64,000 nucleotides of DNA from contig OY718807.1 in assembly GCA_963070105.1 (NCBI GenBank), positions 9,548,483-9,612,482 of the forward strand, in the 5' to 3' direction. Each line of letters starts with the position of its first letter. The stretch's first letter is position 1. This DNA is from Litomosoides sigmodontis. Taxonomy: Eukaryota > Nematoda > Chromadorea > Rhabditida > Onchocercidae. Positions 33,141 through 54,194 of this stretch are shown here, piece after piece. The position numbers and the translations under genes are program-made. A model generated the notes under the pieces. That model did no database searches and was not told the DNA's origin. It worked only from the letters and a program-made list of their open reading frames with translations.

Positions 33141-33146
33141 TTTATT
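33141..33146 (-). terminator. AATAAA poly(A) signal of the IFT46 gene
   Basis: TTTATT on the plus strand reads AATAAA on the minus strand, about 70 bases after the IFT46 stop codon, a normal distance. Confidence 0.55.
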
Positions 33147-33214
33147 TAATTTAATGGAAAATCGAAAAACAGAGTAATTTCAGCGAAGCGAAGTGAAAAA
33201 TGAAGAAGGGAATT

Positions 33215-36200
33215 TTACAGCTCAAGTCTTTCCGGTCCATTAAAGTTGCTCTGCTCATTACTGTTGACGAAGACATTCTTAGCCAAATTCCGGAAATGAT
33301 GTGAATTGCGGAATTCGCCGAACAGTGTGAAAAGAACGTGGAGTGACTGAATGCGAGATTTCTGTACAGGTATATCTAATAGCGCCAAGCAAATATCAAC
33401 GTATTCCTCCAGCGACACGTCCAGTGCTGCGCTTGGTAACTGTAAAGCGCGATTGTTAGAACTGCTTGAGTTCACTTAATCAATTACCATAATATTTAAA
33501 TTTTAGGAGAACATTGAACAAATTTAAGTGATTAAATTATATATAGTAACTTGATTTAAACGAATAGGAACTTAATTTACCCAAATAAGACAGCAGAAGT
33601 AAAACGCATTTTTGAAAATAGCAGAAAGTTTATTGACAACTCTGCTAGGACAACAACAACACAAGCAAAACTACACGTAACAACGTAGGACTTATTTCCA
33701 GCGGAGCGATGTAACTTTCACACTAGCTGTACACTTAAACTTATTTTCTAAATTGTTTTTAATTAAAGCATTCGTCCAACAAGTAGTGAAGTAATCGGCA
33801 TTTCTTAATGTTTGATAATTTTCGTCCGATTATTTCCTATCATCAAAAGTAAGCTGACAGCAGCGCATTGTTGTAAGTTTAATTGTTTTATTTTTCAGAA
33901 AGACAACTGAGTTTCGCTTTAAAAAAAGAAATTTACAATTATCGATTAAACTGTAAAACCTTTTCATTTTTTAGCAAATTTTCCACTTCAATTGGCCATT
34001 CTTGCATTAAATGCTCAATGTTCGGCATCGGTTTTCCATAGATCACCGTATCGGGCGGTTTACTTCGATTTATTTCCTAAAAGAAAATGAGGAAAAGTTT
34101 AAAACTACCCTTTCCTTTAATTAATGACTTGCCACAATCGTTTCATTCGTGCCTTTTCTTTCAACCAATTCAAATTTGAGTGTTTCAATTTAAATTAATA
34201 AAAGACCTTAATACTGCTTATCCAATGCTCGATTTCTTCAATGTTCTTGTCAGCTCTCTCCAGCCTCTTCACCGGTACATCTTCCACCGGCGCGTTTGCG
34301 CAACCCTTTAATTCCTTTCGCATTTTCAAATTTAAAATGATCGGATCACTTTGTTCCATTGCTGGCTCATCCAGCAGCACCAAACCCAAATCATCTTCTA
34401 CCTGTTCAGTGGTAAAGCATTTTAACTAAAATTTTTTATTACAAATTTCAGGAAAATTGAAAAAATTGTGACATTCATCCTTAAAGTGTTCATTTTCAAT
34501 GTTGAAAATTTCATTTATAAATATTTCCATTTAGAATAGGAGTAACAAGAAGGGGTAGTTTAACCTGTATGGGAACTTCATAAATAACTTCTTACTTAAA
34601 ACCTATGCAATATTTGAAAAAATTTTCCTATTAATTACAAATATAGCTAATATTTAAATGTAAGCTTACTAACACTTCCAAACAGATAAAGAATGTTCAT
34701 TACTTTCGAAGTAAAATTTCTGTTAAATTATAAACTAACTTAAAAGCCAAGGAAAGGAGCGTTACCGAGTTATCTATAAAAAATCACCGAGAATTGCCTG
34801 ACAATGAAACAGTTCTCGATAATTACAGGAAAGAAATCGAAAAATTATAGTGAAGCTTTGAATGCATTGAATTGTAAGTTGGAAATACAAGAAATTTGAT
34901 TAGTTCGGAAAAGAAGCAGTTGAAATGAAACTTCGTCGGGTCGTGGTATTTTGATGAAAGCATCGACGTCACCAACAGCCGGCGTGTAATCCGTGAGAAA
35001 TGGCTTCAGAACCGGCTCAATGCGTATTGCTTTTGCTGTGTACGACGCAATGTACGACAGTAAGCCTTTTTCGTCTAAGCTGAGAAGGGTCGATGAACTT
35101 CCCTCTAAAACAATTTCAAATATTTTAATTTTTCAGCCAGAAAACCATTCCATTAATATTGGCAAATTTGAAATGAAGTTAATTAGAAGCTAAATTTGCA
35201 TCAGTTGCATTGGTCAATTATTACTCAAAGAGTTCACATTTCTGAAGTAACTTCATTTACAGAGCTTCCCTTGATTTTTCCCTGAAATGAGAGCTCTTCT
35301 ACTTATATCATTCACATTCATTTCTAGGAATTTTCAATTTTGATTTTTCATTTCGAAGTGTTATAATATAATGAAAGGAAGCATTTGGAGTAGCATTAGT
35401 AGTGGTGACTGACTGTCCGTCATCAGTGAAATCAGTAGCATCCCTTTTGGTGGCGCTTTTTCTTTTAACCGGTTATGATATCGGTTGTAATATCATTTCA
35501 CTAAATTACTTCACATCCTCTTCAATTAATTAATCAATCCAAACTTTGTTTGTTCATTTTTTCGAGGCTAATTTCAGGTTGCTCAGTCAGAGAAAAGCAA
35601 ACAGAGGTACCATAGGATTTATTGTGAAAGTAGTAATCTATTATTGCTTAAAATTCCTCTTTGAAATTATCCGCACCGTTGGAACGAACTAGCGGTTCAA
35701 ATTTCTGCAAAATTTCCGACTGACTGACCTTGGGAAAAAAAAACGTGCGACATTTTTAGGAATCTTAAATGTTTCAGCAATCGCTGCGAAGAAAAAATAA
35801 ATTTTCAAGTTAAATTACGAACTATTTTTCTCCTTTCTTCCTTCCCTCTATGTCGCTTCCTCTCTCTCTCTTTCTCACTCTCTCTCTCTCCCTGTGTTTC
35901 TTTCGTTCTTTCTTTCTTGGAAAATTATGGAAAAACGGAATTAACAAAAAAAATAGAAATATCTAAAATAACTGCAAATCATAAATTCAAAATGCCCAAT
36001 GAAGAGATTTTCACCTTCGACAACACCGTCCTCATTCTCATATGCAAATGCCTTCTGCTCCGCGCACTGAAACAACGCATTTTACGCAAATGATATTTTC
36101 ATCGTATTTCATTTTTTTTTTTTAAATTATAAAATGAAAAAAGGAACTGATTGAAATGGAAAGTTATTAGCAAAATTTCATTCTTTCATAGAGAAATTTT

Positions 36201-36678
36201 GCAGTAACCAAGATTTAATTGAATGCTTAAATCTACATAACTACTTGCTTAGTTATTAAAATTTCAAACTATACCTGAATTTGTTGATTTTCTGCTACAT
36301 TTCCAGCCTTTCGACTTCCATCTTGAAATGAAAATTTCATCATTTCTTAAATTAATGATAACAAGAATAACTGAATTCGGTAATTTCAAGCACTTCAAAG
36401 CAATACTTGGATAGCTTGCTAAAAGTACCTGATAATAAATCAATTTCAGATCGATCCACCAATTTTGGTTCGTCGTTAGCATCCAACGTCTCTAAAAATT
36501 TCGTCGTTATTGGAATGGACGAACCAAGTCGATTAAATTTTGAAGTGTTATATTACGCATCAGTGAAAAATAAGCAGATTTTAAACTTATAAAATTTTTG
36601 AATTTTACAAATTTGCTCAAGCATTTCAACTGCCTTTTTTTCACCAGAAAATTATTAAAATAACTTACTTTTGCTCAT
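33215..36678 (-). CDS. ift46: Intraflagellar transport protein 46 (IFT46 / DYF-6) homologue
   Basis: Component of the IFT-B complex that moves cargo along cilia; in a nematode it should act in ciliated sensory neurons. Eight exons on the minus strand (36669-36678, 36429-36491, 36275-36321, 36015-36066, 34932-35104, 34207-34401, 33960-34076, 33215-33439) join in phase to 293 residues, close to the roughly 300 of animal IFT46. The N-terminal part is acidic and variable. The conserved core includes YTPAVGDVDAFIKIPRPDE, then LGLVLLDEPAMEQSDP, RSKPPDTVIYGKPMP with MQEWP, and near the end the family signature DIPVQKSRIQSLHVLFTLF. The first coding exon is only ten bases (Met-Ser-Lys plus one base) with a perfect GTAAGT donor. 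I chose it because it is the only ATG upstream with the needed phase. A TTTCAG at 36768-36773 could be the trans-splice acceptor. The family call is firm; the first exon is inferred. Confidence 0.93.
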
Positions 36679-39600
36679 TGCAGTGATTTCATGAAATTAC
36701 TGGCCGATTTTTTCGTTTCATTATGACATTTTTGGAACCCAAAATAAAAGTTTTTTTTTCTTCAATTCTGAAATTTGTAGTATAATTTTGAACTTCTTCA
36801 TGCTTTTAATAAATAATTGAAGAGCTGTAGTTTTCCAGATCTGAAAGTAATATGCATGCAAAAACACTTGATCAATTTCTTCAGTATTTCAATAAATTAA
36901 TTGGTGTTGGCAATTTTAGTCAGAGTTACTGTTTGCAAAGTTTCCGCTTAATACTTATCATGTTAATAGGCATGACGGTTTAGGGGGAACCGATCAGAAA
37001 ATTCACTTCAACGGAAGGGAATTCCACTCGCGGTCCCTTTTATCTGACAGCCTGAATGCGGTAGTTTCCCACCAACGAGACGAGACGGGTATTAATTTTT
37101 TGTTTACGCATCAGTGATCACGCTGTACTTCGTCATTTTTTACCGGTTTAATGATCGTGGAAATGGAAATGATTGTCTTTAAAAATATTTTAATTTAATT
37201 CCTACAGTTAATTGAGTGAGGCGCAAGATGAGTTTAATCGTTGTTTCAAGCACTGATTGAGAGAATAAAGTCATCTTTTTCCAGTGATTTCTGCAAATTC
37301 CAACGTGCTTTCACCTTAGCCAAATCGCTAACTCATTGATATGGTAAATTAATTAATTATCACATACGTGCGAGTAATCGGTTCATTTCTAACTTATACT
37401 AATTGAAACATACCGAATAGAATTCCTAAATAATTTTCACTTATATTATTCCTTCTATCTCTTGAAATTTTATTGTGTTGAAATTTCCCACGACATCGTA
37501 AAACAGTGATTATTTGAGTGGGAAGAAATGCTGAAAAGAGAGAGAGAGAGAGCAGGAGAAAAAGAAAGAGAAAGGGAGAGAGAGGGGAGAAGAAAGAATT
37601 TTCCTGACATTGTTGACAAAATAAACAATGGAATTTTAACGATAAACAAAGAATTGATTGTGTGGTAATTCCGTATAGTGGTAATAATCGAAAGGAAGCC
37701 AGCCTGCGTGATTGACAGATAAGTTCCGCGGGATGAATTAATGAGATTTGAGGGATGGAAATTATTCTTTCCTACCACATTCATGCAAACATTTGCATCG
37801 AACAGCAACGAGTTGGAATTAATTTCGTCAAATAGAGAAATGAAATTAGAAAAGTGTTTTTGTCGCACAAATTTTTTTTAGTGTAAGAAAAAGAAAAGAA
37901 ACATTTTTGCCGCAAATGAAAACGTTCCGCTTAAAAATTTTCATTTATTTTAGCAAGTAGTGGGAAAAGACCTTCAAAATTATCAGTACTATCCATCTCT
38001 CTCCTCTAATTTCATTGAAATTAAAATTTCTTACAAAAAAAAAATCAAATGATTTACAAAATTGATCGATTATTACATGTGAAAAATAAAACTATAACTT
38101 CGGAGCGAAATGTGAAGTACAAAATTGTGAAAAGTGCATAAGTAAGACTTACCTAACTGATGTTAAGCTTAATTTGAAATAAATTGTTGCTTATTCTCTC
38201 CTCGTTGCTACTAGCAACCAGTCCATCTAACAGCACTTTCTTTAGACCAACTTTCGCGCAATCGATGAAACTGATTGTTAAAATAATTACTAACAGTTAA
38301 TCGAAAACGAAAAATCACGATTATCGGCTATGACCAACTGTAATTACAGGCTATCGTTATGAATTTGAACTAGGCCAATCATGGAAGTTAGCCAGTGTGA
38401 TGATGAGTCTTGGCTTGCGTTAGCACTCCCAAATGTGTGGTAATTCTTGAAACAGTTAATTGAAATCTTTTAGTCACCTTGCTTCCTTCAGAGCTTTTGT
38501 ATGATTGCTGAAATGCCTTATTTTATTTACAATTTCCGATTGAAGAACCGGTCGTAATCGACGACTAAATAACCAAACTTTTCACTGTGATCGTTGATTA
38601 GATGATCGATTTTAGTTAGTTATCAAAATTTTCTGGTTGTAATCAGCAGGTTGCGGTGTAGCATGGATTCCATATTTCGATTGATTAAATTGCTAGTCGA
38701 AACTGCAAGACAAAATTTTGAAACAATTGATTGTTTACTTTGAGTTACTTGCACATTGCGCTCTGAGTAATCAGAAAAAAAAGACGAATTAATTAACTGC
38801 TTTTGTTCAAATTAAGGCCAAGAATTTTAAATGATAAATGAAAATGGAAATGTGGAAAAAAATCGGGGCAGTTGCTGTTGTAGATGCAACAGCTTTCGCC
38901 TTGAAGAGGAGGAAAATTTTTTAATATTTACTTAACTGCAACTTGCTGTTAATTAATAATTAGAAAAAGATTCCTTCACTAATTTCTTTCAATAAATAAA
39001 TTTGCATAAAATAAGCAAATATCAAAAGAAAATATAAGGAATATTAGGAAGAAAAAGTAGAGTTGTAATTTGATGCTTCACATAAAGTTCGGCTTTAAAA
39101 ACAGGTTTTGCAGTAAGATGAAGTAAAATCGTTACAGCTGAATGTTTTCGCTAACACTGTTACTCCTGAAATCATGGGAAGGGTAACCGGATGGTATTTA
39201 ATACAACCGGAATGCATGAAAGAATACGACGATGTGTTCACTGGAAATTATCCCTCAATGAAAAAAAAGTTTTCGTTGAAAGAAATCCCTGGTGCATCCT
39301 GATTGAAAAGAACTGGATCAGCAGGACATCGTATATCTCTGATGGATTTGTTTTTTTTATCAATAATATCGTACATTAGATGGGTACGGTGCAAGTAAAG
39401 GCATTTGTGCTAATAAGTTTATTAGGAAAGAATAACTGTCACAAATTTAAAATGAACAACAACTGATACTGCTTATTTGTATTAGCAATAAAATTTGGCA
39501 ATTAAACAAAAAAGAACACTTCCTTTGCAACCATTTTTTTTCAATTTCAAACTCAGTCGTAGAAGGCATGTGTTGCCAGAAGAAAAAAGAAACGATACGA

Positions 39601-40154
39601 AAAAGACTTTATGCAAATTTTGATCAATACAAAATATTTTTATCATTAAATTTGAAATACTACCAATAAAAAAAGAGCACTTCATTGTCAAAAAAGAAAT
39701 AAAGTTTATGAAAAAAATGCTATTGCCATAGTTGAATTTCTTCCTCTTTCTTTGCTCTTTCAACAAATTTATGAAAAAAAGTGAAAAGAAATTTGTCAAA
39801 AAAATTTCAAAGCAATTTCACTTTTATAGCGAAGTAAAAAAAAAACTGAAAGTTTTGAGTTGCGAAATTAAATTTGGATGCCATATTTATGACTATTACT
39901 GCTAAAAAAAATTATACAGAAATTAAAAAAAAACCAATTCAGATGTTTAACAGAAAAATTTCCACACTCTAACTAATATTATTTGTAACTTCGTATTCTT
40001 CTGGACTGTTACCGCTATTGTTTACTTTTGGTTTTCTGTTATTGGCGCTGTTTGTTGTTTACATTGTTGTTGTTTACGTCGTTGTCGTTGTTGTTTACAA
40101 ATGGAAACCAGTTGCGGTATCCATCGTTGATGATTTCATTTTCTTCCACCTTAC
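36679..40154. other. Intergenic region between IFT46 and the first ML-like gene
   Basis: A 3.5 kb AT-rich spacer. It contains a GA-rich stretch (37538-37592) that produces a long antisense ORF and otherwise only chance frames. The 3' UTR of the minus-strand ML-like gene occupies its right end; the frame continuing through 40039-40154 is not needed for that gene. No RNA gene or mobile element is seen. Confidence 0.5.
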
Positions 40155-48252
<8,098 letters not shown>

Positions 48253-48275
48253 TTGACAGCACTTAGTTCTCCTTG

Positions 48276-48283
48276 CTGCAATA
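48276..48283 (-). promoter_or_regulatory. Probable trans-splice acceptor of ML-like copy A
   Basis: On the minus strand TTTATTGCAG ends at 48276, 23 bases upstream of the start ATG (48252). No upstream exon in phase is visible. Confidence 0.5.
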
Positions 48284-49128
48284 AAAAGAACGAAAAGAAA
48301 AGAGAAGAAAGTAAATGAAATAAATTTTAAAAAATTTTTTTTTTAAAAAAAAAAAGAAGAATCAAGCCGCTATTATATAACACATCAAAAACGTCAATGA
48401 ATACTGTTAAACCTCTTTTTTTTCTAACTTTAAATTATAAAGTAATCGAACTGGTAGTGTCCATGTAATGCATTTCAATGAAAATACACTTTTCACACTA
48501 AACGACTGTTACGGTAGAAAGAAGTTGAAGACCGCTGAGAGGTAACAATGATCACTTCGAGTGATGGCAACAGAGAGCACTGATACTGATTATATCCTAT
48601 TGAATGATAATAGTGAAATTATCAGCGAATGATAATTATAGCAATGATCTTAGGTGACAAACAAGCAAATGGCATTTCGTCGATTAAAAGAAGGAAGGAT
48701 ACATTGAAGGATGCTAAAGTGAATTATTGAACGGACGGATGGAGTTTAATTGCGCGAAAATTTATGAACTGATAAACGCTGCTGGTTACGGTTACGTCGT
48801 GTGTTCTACGCACAACCGTAATTGCCAAACTGTCATATTGCCGCCTTGTGTTACCTAATTAAAATTGTTTAAATTCCGCTATTTACCATCACTTTCCGGG
48901 AATAATGAATTCCTCAGTGTTTCAACCAGTTAACTTCGTTTTTTCACAAATACCAAAGTAACAATGACAGTGTCGAAATGAATAGATGACGATGATGACG
49001 AACGACGATGACGATGACGGTGATAATAGTAGAAGTTGTGAAAGAGCGACAAAAGCGCGTATTCTATGATGATATTGAAAAGTTTGATAATAAATTCGTT
49101 ATCACCGTGTCTTAGTGTCTGCCTCCGC

Positions 49129-49170
49129 GTGTGTGTGTGTGTGTGTGTGTCTGTCTGTCTGCCTGCCTGT
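49129..49170. repeat. Compound (TG)n(CTGT/CTGC)n microsatellite
   Basis: About eleven GT units (49129-49150) grade into CTGT and CTGC tetranucleotides (49151-49170), upstream of ML-like copy A. Confidence 0.92.
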
Positions 49171-51010
49171 TTGAATACATCAAATATGAAGATACCGCCC
49201 CAAGAGAACGACCAGTTTCTTCCACCCCTCTCTGTCCTTTCAATAACAAAAAAAAAAAAAAAGGAAAAAAAAGGCTACACTCTACACGTACGTTTATGCT
49301 AACGTTACGCTACCAATACTACTAATACACATGGACACGCCACTTCAATAACGTATACGTGAAAACTTCGTTATAGAAATTAAAAAGATTAGGATAACTA
49401 ATTACTAATAGTGTAAGTAATTGAGACAGTTAGGAATACGGGCTGTATTGACAATTAATACTTTTTAATTTAATTTATTTTTGCTTATTAAATTATCAAA
49501 TGGAATTTTCAATAATTTTTCCATCTGATTATCCAATGCTTTTTATTTGGAATTTTTATTTGATAAGAAAAGCAAAGATTTGAAAATTTTCGTAGATTTT
49601 CATTTAATTTCTGATTTATTTTTGTTTAATTTAGCAATAAAATATTTCTGTGTGCTGCTGCATTGTTCCTCTTCCTGTTATTCATCAATATTTGTTTCTA
49701 TTCAGTAAACTAATTATATTAAATTTCATGCGAAAGAAAAAACAGTGCAAAAAGAGCAAGGGAAAATAGTTTAATTGTGTAAATTATACAAAAACGAGTT
49801 GCTTATTTAAAAATGGTAGTCCTACCGCTTCATTGTCGAACGGTTGTTCGGTTTTCTTTTCTTTTGAAAGAGGAAAATTTTAAATTTTTCAATTAAATGT
49901 TAACGGAGTGGAGGAAGGAGAAGAAACGTGCATATCACGCAGCTAATCGTAAAATTCCGATCAAAGTTCAAGTTACCAGTCGTTGTTAGACAACCCTTTA
50001 TGCAATCTTTCATCTCTCATTTTATGATGAAATACTAGTTTCGAAATCAAATTGAAAATTTTTAAATTAAAAAATTAAATTAAATCAAGTTAATCAAATT
50101 AAAAAAACCTTTCGCTGTTTTTTCCTTCCTTATAGTATTATGATAATGTAACATTGTAAATAAAAAAAGAAAAATAAACAATAAATTAAGGAAAAAGTAG
50201 ATAAAAATTTTTAAATAAAAAAAAGGGAATTTTAAAAATTACTTTTGGAAAAGTCTTCGCGCGTTTTTTTTGTTTTATGAGTAATTAAAAAAAAATTTAT
50301 TCAATTTTCACCAACCTTCACGTCAGATATTATTCTTTTAAAAAATTCCAAACTTTTAAAAACAATTCAGCAACAATCTTCCTGGCGTTGATCGGTAGGA
50401 ATGTATGAGTTTTCGGGCAAAGATGTGTTTTTATTTCAATTACGGAATCTGAAAAGAAAATGAAGCGTAACTTTTGTGTTGATACGCTTCACCATGAAAT
50501 TTTTGCAACGTTTACGAAAGAAAAAAATGAAAGGTCTAAAATTAACTGCAAAACACATCGACGCTATTTTTCCCTTGCTGAATTCTAAATTTCATCTCTC
50601 AATATTATTCAGAAAAAAAAATTACTATTCGAAAAAAGCTCAATTTTTAAAGAAAGAAAGAAAAACAGATAAATCAAAATTTAGGCTGGAAAGATAAATT
50701 CCGCGAACACTCGCTGAAGTTTTATTTCGATTAATACCTTAAAAAGTGACGTATTACTTATACTTACTGATTTACTTGACACTAATAATGCAGTGATTCA
50801 CTTCGACTTTTTTCAATAAAAATTTTAAAGGTAGTAGTGTTAGGATGTCTTGAATAAGTAGCAATGTTTATGAATTATCACTAACTCTACCGGAATATTG
50901 TAATGATAAGTTATGTAATTAAACTTTATGAAAATACTAATTAATCAATTCGAAGGTTTTTCTTTCCCTTTCTCTCCCCTCCCCCTTTTTTCCGCTTTTG
51001 ATTTTTCATG

Positions 51011-51140
51011 CACACACACACACATATACACACACATACACACACACACACACATACACACACACATACACACACACACATACACACACACACACATACA
51101 CACACACACATACACACACACACACACACTTGCACACACA
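51011..51140. repeat. Imperfect CA microsatellite with TA interruptions
   Basis: About 130 bases of CA dinucleotides broken at intervals by single TA units (CACATACACA pattern). All ORFs across it (His-Thr, Val-Cys types) are artefacts. Confidence 0.95.
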
Positions 51141-53930
51141 CAAAACAAATTTCGAAGTAATCCTTTTTCAAAAGAGGGTTAGTGCACGACATTTAAATGT
51201 AAAATGACACCGGATAGCAACACATATCTCAAATCTAAGACGGAATTCCAGGATGGAATTCCCGGCGTACGATGCTTATGCTTGTTCATATAATTTTCGT
51301 AAAAAAAATGAAAGTAAAAAGTAAATTATTTTGTCGTAAAATTTTAATTAACAAATATTTCAATGAGAAATTAAATTTTTACACTAATTTTTTAGCATTA
51401 CTTTTTTTCTACCTCACTTCCTTGTTTTCTTGTTGTTTTTTTAATACTTTGACTTCAAAAATTTAATATTAATTTTAAAGAAAGTTTAAAAAAGTTTCGA
51501 TGATTGTTGCTTTAGAAAACAAATTACGTCATGTTTCTTAATCTTATTCCTTCACTAGCGAAAAACTTCGTTAAAGTTTCGTCATGAGAATTGATTCGCG
51601 CAAAAACAAAGTGAACTAACCGTTTGCACTCACTAAATTTTTTCCTTTTCTTCCAATTCCTTTTCCCTCCTCTTTTTTCCTTTATTTTGTTATTTTTCTT
51701 CTTTTTTTAGTTTTTAATTTGTACTTGTTTCCTCTTCCGTCACTTTTTTCTTAACTTTCTGCCTGAAGCAATTTCTCTTTCCTTCCGTCCTTTCTTCCAC
51801 TTATTTATTTGTAGCAAGTTAATTTTTACTCCTCCTATATTATTTTCATTATTATTTCAATTAATTTTCTTTTTTTTTAAATTTATATAATGAGAGGAGA
51901 AGGGCTGATATTTCTCTCCAATGCTATGTATAATAATTAAATTGAAAATTTTTAAAAGTGTGATGTGAGTGATTGATTTATAGTCAGTTTGATTAATTTT
52001 GTGCTTTTAAAATGTGCAAAAGGATGGAATTGTAGAATATTGGCATCTTCAGACATTAATGAACATATAAAAAAATGCGGAGAAATAACAATTTGTTAAA
52101 ATTTTGAAACTTTTTTGCAAAAAAAAATAGATGATGCGTGAAAATATTTTACAATTAAACCTACCTGTTTTAACTTTAATACAAAATTGATAGTAAAAAT
52201 TGAAAGTTACTTCTTTATATATATAATGTACGATGTTTGATAAAGCAATAAAACAAGTTTTAACAAACTCCGTGGAATTTTCTAAATTAAATACAATTAG
52301 GATATAATTCAACGCAACAGTGCCTAATAAAAAAAAATGAAAGTGTCAGCATTTAAATCATTATTTGAGCAATGAATAGGTGATTTTAATTTAAATAAAC
52401 GAAAATGAATTTCCATAAATAATTTCATTTAAATAATAAAAACGTTACAATTAGTACTGTAATGGACAGTAACAATAAATGACAATACACGCAAAATATA
52501 ATTTTTCATTTTTAGTAATCGAATTCGATGTCAAACTGCAATGGCGACTATTCTACACTTTTGAAAATCTTTCAACCGTAATTTTTACTCAAACGTTAAC
52601 TGTATAATTCATGCATGAAATCCAAATCGCAAGGTTATTTTCACGTGGAAAATCATGGATAATTATTAATTTCCAAAGAGCAATTCCGATGATGAATCCT
52701 CGCTCCTAAAGACCCACTTTTTTTTCTTTGCTTTATGAAGTTTTTTCATCGTTTTTAAAATGTCGAACACTCATAATTTCTGTGTAACATTTATTTTTAA
52801 TATTTTGAAATATCTCATGCATTGTGTTAAAAAAGAACATATTCCTTTCAGGCAATTCGACGAAAGTAGCTAAATGCAAACTAAATTTGCATGTGAAAAT
52901 ATCACTGTTAAATCAATTTTGGGGGAAAAAAATGGGGAAAATACTGAACGAAAGGGATGCTCAAAAGTCCTGTTGAAAGAAATTTTTGAATTAGTCACTG
53001 ATTGAGAGAAGACTGCTTGACACCACTCATGCATTCCTCCATCTTCCCTTTTAGCTCTTCCTTGCCAACCGATAGTTAATGAAAGAAGGAAGGAATTTGC
53101 GCAATTCGTCGCAAACCTCATCGTCACTTTACGATGATTTTCTACGCGTTGAATTTACGATTTCTCACTTTGTTCGTTTGAAAAATAAATTTGCAAGGAA
53201 AAACGAAAATAACTTCTCTATCAATGGGCGACTGTTAAAATCTCTTCCATTTTTGGCAAATGGAAAAGTAGTTTGATGCTATTATCATTTATTATTACTG
53301 CCATTATCATTATCATTATCATTGCTGCTATTATTATTAAATATTATTATTAATTATTATTATGAGCTATTATTATTATTTATTATTATTATCATTGTTT
53401 GTTATTAGTTATTACAAGGGATAAATGAGAACGCAAACATGATGATAATGCAACGGTTGAATTTTAGTTAGCGGCGAGCGCATGTAAGGAATGACCTGAA
53501 ACAACACTTCATTCCTTTATCAATTTTATTTCAGGGACTTATCCATTACAAAACACGATGATAAATTACTTTCAATTGAAAAAATGAAATGGATTTATGA
53601 ATTATGCTAAATTCTACAAATTTAATGAACTAGTGTCTCATAACACTAAACGTAAAGTGAGAAAAAAGAACAAAAACAAAGGAAGTTGACTGATAGAGTT
53701 CAATGATATTTTTGTAGCACAAATATCTATTCAAATTTCGTTCAGAATTGCTGAACAAATTAATCGAATTGATAATTGTCCACGATGGAATACTCTTGGA
53801 AATGTGTGGACGGTAATTATTCGTGAAAATTCATTTTTCAAACAAAAATACGTCAAAATAAGTACGACTAATTACGTAAGTAACGAAGTTGACGAGGAAA
53901 CAAGTAATCATAAATACATACATATACACA

Positions 53931-53952
53931 TATATATATATATATATATATA
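53931..53952. repeat. TA dinucleotide microsatellite
   Basis: About eleven TA units, about 240 bases past the stop codon of ML-like copy B on that gene's strand. Confidence 0.9.
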
Positions 53953-54194
53953 AATATCGGTTTATATGTGTATTTATGTGCATGTGAAAGTTTGAAATAG
54001 AATGCGTTCTAAAATTCAAGAGAAAAGCTTTGATAAAATAAAAAGAAAAAAGAGTGAGAAAGGGAATGAAAGAGAGATAGAGAGAGAGAGAGAGGAGGGA
54101 GAAGAAAGCGGAAAAAAACAAAAGAAAAAGGGATAAGATGTTTTTTTTTTTCTTCAAATTAAAAGAATTTTAAGCAGATTAGAGGAGAAAGAAA

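Larger units (their letters stand above)
48284..54194. other. Intergenic region between the two ML-like genes
   Basis: A 5.9 kb AT-rich spacer rich in simple sequence: cryptic GAT/GAC repeats (48980-49030), TG plus CTGT/CTGC repeats (49129-49170), CA (51011-51140), ATT-type tracts (53279-53400), TA (53931-53952) and GA (54071-54096). It should contain the promoter of copy A at its left end and the 3' UTR of copy B at its right end. ORFs here are repeat-derived or lack protein character. No RNA gene or mobile element is recognised. Confidence 0.5.

Noticed and set aside
50941..51207. CA-repeat ORFs on both strands
   Set aside because: They are His-Thr and Val-Cys readings of the CA microsatellite.
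52870..53127. Possible last exon of ML-like copy B
   Set aside because: A short frame with a late cysteine occurs, but the exon at 54195-54347 matches the end of copy A far better and is in phase.
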